Origin: an uncultured Bacteroidales bacterium | Lineage (GTDB): Bacteria; Bacteroidota; Bacteroidia; Bacteroidales; Paludibacteraceae | Length of the DNA stretch: 64,000 nt | Assembly (NCBI GenBank): GCA_946187695.1 | Contig: CAMHSB010000002.1 | Coordinates: forward strand, 141,103 to 205,102 | Direction of reading: 5' to 3' | Part shown: positions 59,741 to 64,000 of the stretch, piece by piece | Position numbering within the stretch: position 1 is the stretch's first letter | How the letters are laid out: each line of letters opens with the position of its first letter | Notes under the pieces: model-generated | Database searches by the model: none | What the model saw: the letters and a program-made list of their open reading frames with translations, nothing else | What the model was told of the DNA's origin: nothing | Made by a program: the position numbers and the translations under genes

Positions 59741-59780
59741 TAGGTATTCCTAGGTATTCCTAAGTCGTCCTAGAAGTCCC
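59741..59780. repeat. 10-bp tandem array in the rpsA leader
   Basis: taggtattcc, taggtattcc, taagtcgtcc, tagaagtccc, starting 23 bases upstream of the rpsA start codon, so inside the transcript. Confidence 0.88.
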
Positions 59781-59833
59781 GTTAAAGGGTTAAACATGTT
59801 AGCCTTTTCTCGCCTCTCAGCGAAAAAAGCGTG

Positions 59834-59864
59834 CAAAAGTAGTGAAAAATTTTGATATGTGCAA
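59834..59864 (-). promoter_or_regulatory. rpsA promoter
   Basis: TTG (59864-59862), 20 bp, TACTTTTG (59841-59834) on the minus strand. It is interleaved with the divergent promoter at 59852-59881. Confidence 0.82.
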
Positions 59865-59881
59865 ATTTTTTTGTAATTTTG
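59852..59881 (+). promoter_or_regulatory. promoter of the divergent membrane-protein operon
   Basis: TTG (59852-59854), 19 bp, TAATTTTG (59874-59881). The two promoters share bases 59852-59864, so polymerases on them should exclude each other. Confidence 0.82.
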
Positions 59882-59919
59882 TGCCGGATTTTTGAAAATT
59901 GATCAATAAACTATATATT

Positions 59920-61563
59920 ATGGCTGGTTATAACTGGAGTTTTGCGAATGTGGGTGGTGTGACCCGCGTGCGTATTCAATCGGCGGAGGATATCCGTCAT
60001 TTAGGCGAGTTGGATAAGAAGATGTGGACGGTTCTGAGTTGTCCGACCACAGGCCTGGAGATCAGTAGCGATTCGTTGAGTCTGATGGATCTTGACGGCG
60101 ACGGTAAACTGCGTGTGAAAGAAGTGATTGCGACGGCAGATTATCTGTGTGCGACGCTGAAAGATGCGAAGAGTCTGTTCGAGCAAAGCGATTCCATCGA
60201 TATTGAAAATATCGCAGATGAAGCCATCAAGGCAGTTGCCGAGAAACTGGCAAAGGATGGGGTAGTAAGTCTGGCAGCTGTGCAGGCAGCGATTGATGCG
60301 GTGAGCATCGAGGAGCAACCGATTCCGGCAGCACCGTTGGAGGCAGATGTGATAGCGGCTTATAAGGAGAAGCAGGCAGAATACGCCGCTTATTTCGAGC
60401 AGGAGAAACTGCAGAAACTGGGTCTGGCTGCTATTCCGGAGGACGCTCCTAAGCCGGGAATGACGGAGAAGAAGTTCTTGGAGATGGGCGCGCAGATAGC
60501 AGAGTGGGAAGCCGCGAAGGCTGCTGCAGAAGGCGCCAATGCTGCGGCTTTGGATGCAGCGAAGGCGGAGTTTATGCCGCTGCGTAAGTTGCTGTTGATT
60601 CACCGTGATTTCTACAGATTGTTGCGTAACTTCGTGACGCTGGAGGACTTCTATGACCGTGATAGTGCCACGATAGCATCGTTCGAGGCCGGTACACTCA
60701 TTATAGATCAACGTGCGTGCAAGCTCTGTATGCGTGTGAACGATCCGGCGAAGCACGACAGTCAGGCACCGCTGAGCGGGATGTATTTGATTTACTGCAA
60801 CTGCATCAACCAGAAGACGGGTAAGAGTCTGCAGATCGTGGCCGCAATGACGCAGGGTGAGGTCAATAACCTCAGTATCGGTAAGAATGCGGTGTTCTAC
60901 GACAACGACGGTCTGGATTACGACGCAACGGTGACGAAGATCATCGACAACCCGATTTCGATTCGTCAGGCATTCTGGACGCCGTATCGCAAGTTCTCGA
61001 AGTGGATCGAGGAGAAGATCAATAAGTCGGCGGCGGAGAAAGATGCGAAAGCGTTTGGTGATCTGACGGCGAAGGCAGATGCGGCCATAACCGATCCGAA
61101 AGCCGAGCAGAAACCCGCGTTCGATATTGCTAAGTTTGCCGGTATCTTTGCGGCAATCGGTATGGCTCTTGGTATGATCGGTACAGCTTTGGCAGCTGTT
61201 GCTACAGGTATGAAGGGCTTTGCATGGTGGCAATATCTGGTGGTGCTGGCATGTATTCTGCTGGTTATCTCGGGTCCGAGTATGGTGATGGCGTATCTCA
61301 AACTGCGTCGTCGTAACCTCGCTCCGGTACTGAACGCAAACGGCTGGGCCATCAACGCTGACGCGATCATCAGTGTGCCGTTTGGTCGCACGCTGACCGA
61401 GCAGGTGGCATTCCCGATCGTGAAATTACCAAAGGTAAAGAAAGGCATGGCATCATGGAAAAAATGGTTGATTGCTATTTGTAGTATTTTATTCGGATTA
61501 GGAATTATATGCGTTATCTTACATCTTTGTGGATTCTGCTGGCACTGTCTGTGCTTCCATTAA
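59920..61563 (+). CDS. membrane protein with EF-hand-like motif
   Basis: 547 residues from [19 protein letters not shown]; seven more codons from a TTG are possible but the ATG fits the promoter. Near residue 60 an EF-hand-like loop [13 protein letters not shown] suggests calcium binding. A long Ala/Glu-rich helical middle (about 100-210), a conserved [13 protein letters not shown] with two Cys, and three hydrophobic segments (about 410, 440 and 525-545: [39 protein letters not shown]). Found in Bacteroidota; function unknown. Its end overlaps the next gene by 55 bases. Confidence 0.78.
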   Translation: MAGYNWSFANVGGVTRVRIQSAEDIRHLGELDKKMWTVLSCPTTGLEISSDSLSLMDLDGDGKLRVKEVIATADYLCATLKDAKSLFEQSDSIDIENIADEAIKAVAEKLAKDGVVSLAAVQAAIDAVSIEEQPIPAAPLEADVIAAYKEKQAEYAAYFEQEKLQKLGLAAIPEDAPKPGMTEKKFLEMGAQIAEWEAAKAAAEGANAAALDAAKAEFMPLRKLLLIHRDFYRLLRNFVTLEDFYDRDSATIASFEAGTLIIDQRACKLCMRVNDPAKHDSQAPLSGMYLIYCNCINQKTGKSLQIVAAMTQGEVNNLSIGKNAVFYDNDGLDYDATVTKIIDNPISIRQAFWTPYRKFSKWIEEKINKSAAEKDAKAFGDLTAKADAAITDPKAEQKPAFDIAKFAGIFAAIGMALGMIGTALAAVATGMKGFAWWQYLVVLACILLVISGPSMVMAYLKLRRRNLAPVLNANGWAINADAIISVPFGRTLTEQVAFPIVKLPKVKKGMASWKKWLIAICSILFGLGIICVILHLCGFCWHCLCFH

Positions 61564-62534
61564 CAGCAGATAATATTTTTAGTGAAGACTTGGGTTTGAC
61601 CCCTCCTATCGACTCGACGGCCGTAGATAGCGGTGATGAGTTGGAGGAACTGGATGATATCGACGTGCGGGCCTCGCAGTTGCCGGAATGTCTGGCGGGT
61701 TTGTTCTCGCACGATACTTTGATTTTAGGCTGCGACCTGGACCTGCTGCCGCAGAAGATCGTGGTGCGCACGAAAGAGGGCGACGTGGTGTATAAGATCG
61801 CTCCGCAGTTCATGCTGGACACCAACCTGATCAACCATCACCCTGCGGACAGTATCTATCATTTTGTCTGGACCGATGAGCGCGTGAACCCCTACGGCAC
61901 GATGTTCGACAGCCTCAAAGAGGATGTGCGTATTCCGATGGAGGGCTTTGTGTTGCCGGCTCCGGGTTATGTGACGAGTCCGTACGGTTGGCGTAGAAAC
62001 CGAATGCACAAAGGTACGGATATCAAGGTGCAAGTGGGTGATAGTATTCGTTCGGCTTGGCCTGGACAGGTACGTATCGTGGGCTGGGATCCGAGAGGAT
62101 ACGGTTATTTTGTGGTCGTTCGTCATGACAACGGTCTGGAGACGGTCTATGGTCACCTGAGCCGTCCGATGGTGGACGAGTACGAGCCGGTGAAAGCAGG
62201 CTATGTACTGGGCTTGGGTGGTAACACCGGTCGATCGACAGGTAGTCACCTGCACTGGGAGATCCGTTATCTGGGTGAAGCGATAAACCCGGCGAACGTA
62301 GTGGATTTCACGACGGGACAGTTGAAGAACCCAGACGAGTACGTGATCGGTATCAAGGCTATGAAACAGGCGCGTGCTGAGGCTGCGGCGCGTAAGTACC
62401 ATAAGGTGCGTAGCGGTGACACCTTGTCGGGTATCGCGAAGAAATACGGCACGACGGTCAAGAAACTCTGCCAACTGAACGGCATCAAGGAGACGAAGAT
62501 CTTGCAGATCGGTCAGAAGATCCGCGTACGGTAA
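61509..62534 (+). CDS. secreted M23 peptidase with C-terminal LysM domain
   Basis: 341 residues. Signal peptide ([18 protein letters not shown]), a linker domain, then the M23 core: [16 protein letters not shown] (H and D zinc ligands), [31 protein letters not shown] (HxH). The C-terminal LysM ([31 protein letters not shown]) binds peptidoglycan. Probably a periplasmic endopeptidase or an activator of amidases. The start lies inside the preceding gene, in another frame, 55 bases before its end. Confidence 0.94.
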   Translation: MRYLTSLWILLALSVLPLTADNIFSEDLGLTPPIDSTAVDSGDELEELDDIDVRASQLPECLAGLFSHDTLILGCDLDLLPQKIVVRTKEGDVVYKIAPQFMLDTNLINHHPADSIYHFVWTDERVNPYGTMFDSLKEDVRIPMEGFVLPAPGYVTSPYGWRRNRMHKGTDIKVQVGDSIRSAWPGQVRIVGWDPRGYGYFVVVRHDNGLETVYGHLSRPMVDEYEPVKAGYVLGLGGNTGRSTGSHLHWEIRYLGEAINPANVVDFTTGQLKNPDEYVIGIKAMKQARAEAAARKYHKVRSGDTLSGIAKKYGTTVKKLCQLNGIKETKILQIGQKIRVR

Positions 62535-62540
62535 GCGCTG

Positions 62541-63011
62541 ATGAAGGTGACCCTGCTCATAGTAGGTAAGACGACGGACGCGCATCTGGACGCACTCATT
62601 GGCGAGTACGTCAAGCGTCTGGGACATTATATCCCGTTTGCGCTGCAGGTGATTCCGGAGTTGAAGCAGACCAAGCATCTGACGACCGACCAGCAAAAGA
62701 CGCAAGAAGGGGAGTTGATCCTCAAGGCGGTAGGTACGAGTGCGGACCTGATTCTGCTGGACGAGCGGGGACAGGAGTACACGAGCATGGCTTTTGCGAC
62801 CTACATGCAGAAACGGATGTCGTCGGGGAAGGATGTGGTGTTTGTGATCGGTGGTCCGTACGGTTTCTCGCAAGCGGTGTACGACCGCGCGGCAGGGATG
62901 GTGAGCCTGAGTAAGATGACGTTCTCGCATCAGATGGTACGGCTCTTTATGGTGGAGCAGTTGTACCGCGCGATGACGATCCTGAACGGCGAGCCGTATC
63001 ACCACGAATAA
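62541..63011 (+). CDS. rlmH: 23S rRNA (pseudouridine(1915)-N(3))-methyltransferase
   Basis: 156 residues, SPOUT fold. MKVTLLIVGKT start, LLDERGQEYTSMAFATYM, FVIGGPYGFS (SAM knot) and the C-terminal KMTFSHQMVRLFMVEQLYRA, all in the usual order. Six bases behind the M23 gene. Confidence 0.97.
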   Translation: MKVTLLIVGKTTDAHLDALIGEYVKRLGHYIPFALQVIPELKQTKHLTTDQQKTQEGELILKAVGTSADLILLDERGQEYTSMAFATYMQKRMSSGKDVVFVIGGPYGFSQAVYDRAAGMVSLSKMTFSHQMVRLFMVEQLYRAMTILNGEPYHHE

Positions 63012-63034
63012 GTAAATTTAAAAACGAAAAATAT

Positions 63035-63931
63035 ATGGACAAACAAGAATTACGCAAGCTGATTGCTATTTGGTTTGAAGAGGATATCCGCGACGGTGAT
63101 CACACCTCGCTCAGTTGTATTCCGCCCACGCAGATGGGGTGCCAGCAACTCATCATCAAGGACACGGGTGTGCTCGCCGGTGTAGAGGTGGCGAAAGAGA
63201 TCATCAACTATTTCGATCCCGAATGCCGCTTCGAGCAGTTTTTGCATGACGGCGATCATGTGAAGCCGGGTGACGTAGCGTTTAAGGTGTACGGCAAAGA
63301 ACTGAGTCTGCTGCAGATTGAGCGCACGATGCTCAATATCATGCAACGGATGTCGGGTGTCGCGACGACCGCGCATAAGTACCAGAGCCTGATTGAGGAC
63401 ACGGGATGCCATGTGCTGGATACGCGTAAGACGACTCCTGGACTGCGTTATCTGGAGAAAGAGGCGGTGGTTTTAGGCGGCGGTATGAACCACCGTATCG
63501 GCTTGTTCGACATGATTCTGCTGAAAGATAACCATGTGGACTTTGCTGGTGGTGTCACGAACGCGCTCACACGTGCACGCGATTATTGTAAGGAGAGTGC
63601 TTCCGAGCACCCCGAGAAAGCGCAGAAATTCCTCAACATGAAGATCGAGATCGAGGTGCGTAATTTCGACGAGATCAATGAGGCGCTGGCGACCAATATC
63701 CCTGACCGTATCATGCTGGATAACTTCACTCCCGCAAAGACGAAAGAGGCGGTGGATCTCATTCGTGCGTGGGAGAAGACAGCCGGCAGACATATGGAGA
63801 TTGAGTCCAGTGGCGGTATCACGATCGATACGCTCCGCGACTACGCGATCCAGGGTGTGGACTTCGTTTCGGTAGGAGCTCTGACGCACAGTTACAAGAG
63901 TCTCGATATGAGTTTCAAAGCCGTTAAATAA
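63035..63931 (+). CDS. nadC: nicotinate-nucleotide pyrophosphorylase (carboxylating)
   Basis: 298 residues; converts quinolinate and PRPP to nicotinate mononucleotide in NAD synthesis. Seen: EEDIRDGDHTSL at the N-terminus, LDTRKTTPGLRYLEKEAV, GGGMNHRIGLFDMILLKDNH, DRIMLDNFTPAKTKEAV, ESSGGITIDTLRDYA and DFVSVGALTHS. Complete and of normal length. Confidence 0.97.
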   Translation: MDKQELRKLIAIWFEEDIRDGDHTSLSCIPPTQMGCQQLIIKDTGVLAGVEVAKEIINYFDPECRFEQFLHDGDHVKPGDVAFKVYGKELSLLQIERTMLNIMQRMSGVATTAHKYQSLIEDTGCHVLDTRKTTPGLRYLEKEAVVLGGGMNHRIGLFDMILLKDNHVDFAGGVTNALTRARDYCKESASEHPEKAQKFLNMKIEIEVRNFDEINEALATNIPDRIMLDNFTPAKTKEAVDLIRAWEKTAGRHMEIESSGGITIDTLRDYAIQGVDFVSVGALTHSYKSLDMSFKAVK

Positions 63932-63949
63932 AAATAGCGCTCAGCTGAG

Positions 63950-64000
63950 GTGACCCCAAAAAGTTGGACGGATTATTAAATCTATTTGACTTGATTTTGA
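63950..64000 (+). mobile_element. possible left end of an IS3-family insertion sequence (cut by window edge)
   Basis: TGACCCCAAAAAGTTGGAC at 63953-63971 resembles the terminal inverted repeat of many IS3-type elements (TGACCCC-AAAAGTTGGAC). About 30 more bases without a gene follow before the window ends. The transposase, if present, lies outside. Confidence 0.5.

Noticed and set aside
58122..59753. 543-codon frame on the plus strand over rpsA
   Set aside because: Antisense shadow of a strongly biased ribosomal protein gene; no domain, no promoter, and rpsA is beyond doubt.
1479..59780. CRISPR arrays
   Set aside because: The repeats are 7-16 bp units without spacers of constant length, and no cas gene is present.

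Overview
The window looks like a chromosomal piece of a Bacteroidales (Bacteroidota) genome. The signs are Bacteroidota promoters (TTG, 19-21 bp, TAnnTTTG) in front of many genes, a SusC/SusD pair with its accessory lipoproteins, a Bacteroidetes-type dcw cluster, a DUF5686 protein, a fused DAHP synthase/chorismate mutase, and a protein tail resembling a type IX secretion signal. I cannot name the genus. No complete mobile element, CRISPR array or rRNA is present; one tRNA (Leu, anticodon UAG) is.

Layout. 1-5.8 kb (minus): DUF5686 outer-membrane protein (cut by the window edge), DAHP synthase/chorismate mutase, a small lipoprotein, a zinc-ribbon protein, a membrane-anchored protein and a transglutaminase-like protein, with a hairpin-rich duplicated intergenic element between some of them. 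6-16.6 kb (minus): a six-gene operon of three small secreted proteins and three repeat lipoproteins carrying 4, 10 and 6 fibronectin-like repeats, preceded by a strongly structured, probably non-coding RNA with its own promoter and terminator. 17.2-19.1 kb: remnants of a DUF1016 nuclease gene and of murG beside a solitary AAA ATPase gene. 19.1-29.2 kb (minus): mraZ-rsmH-ftsL-ftsI-murE-mraY-murD-ftsW-murG, with putative MraZ boxes upstream; the expected murC-ftsQAZ does not follow. 29.4-38.7 kb (minus): SusC, SusD, zinc metallohydrolase lipoprotein, DUF4302 lipoprotein and a surface protein, a probable peptide or protein-fragment import locus. 38.8-44.7 kb: M16 peptidase, tRNA-Leu, mazG, lpxH, a SufT-like protein, an RluA-type pseudouridine synthase and DUF2851. 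45-49.9 kb: an AT-rich four-gene operon of unknown function with BspA-type leucine-rich repeats. 50-57.8 kb: a second solitary ATPase, a VirE/DUF3987 primase-like protein and several small genes of the type found in Bacteroidales accessory modules. 57.8-64 kb: rpsA, then divergently an EF-hand-bearing membrane protein, M23/LysM peptidase, rlmH and nadC, ending in what may be an IS3-type element end.

The most unusual property is spread over the whole window. At about twenty places there are short tandem arrays with an almost exact period of 7 bp (also 8, 10 or 16 bp), 3-6 copies each, every one with a different word. They sit in intergenic gaps and also in frame inside conserved genes (DAHP synthase, murE, murG, the RluA-type synthase, the VirE-type primase), where they encode extra surface-loop peptides. 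I know of no named element class that explains this.
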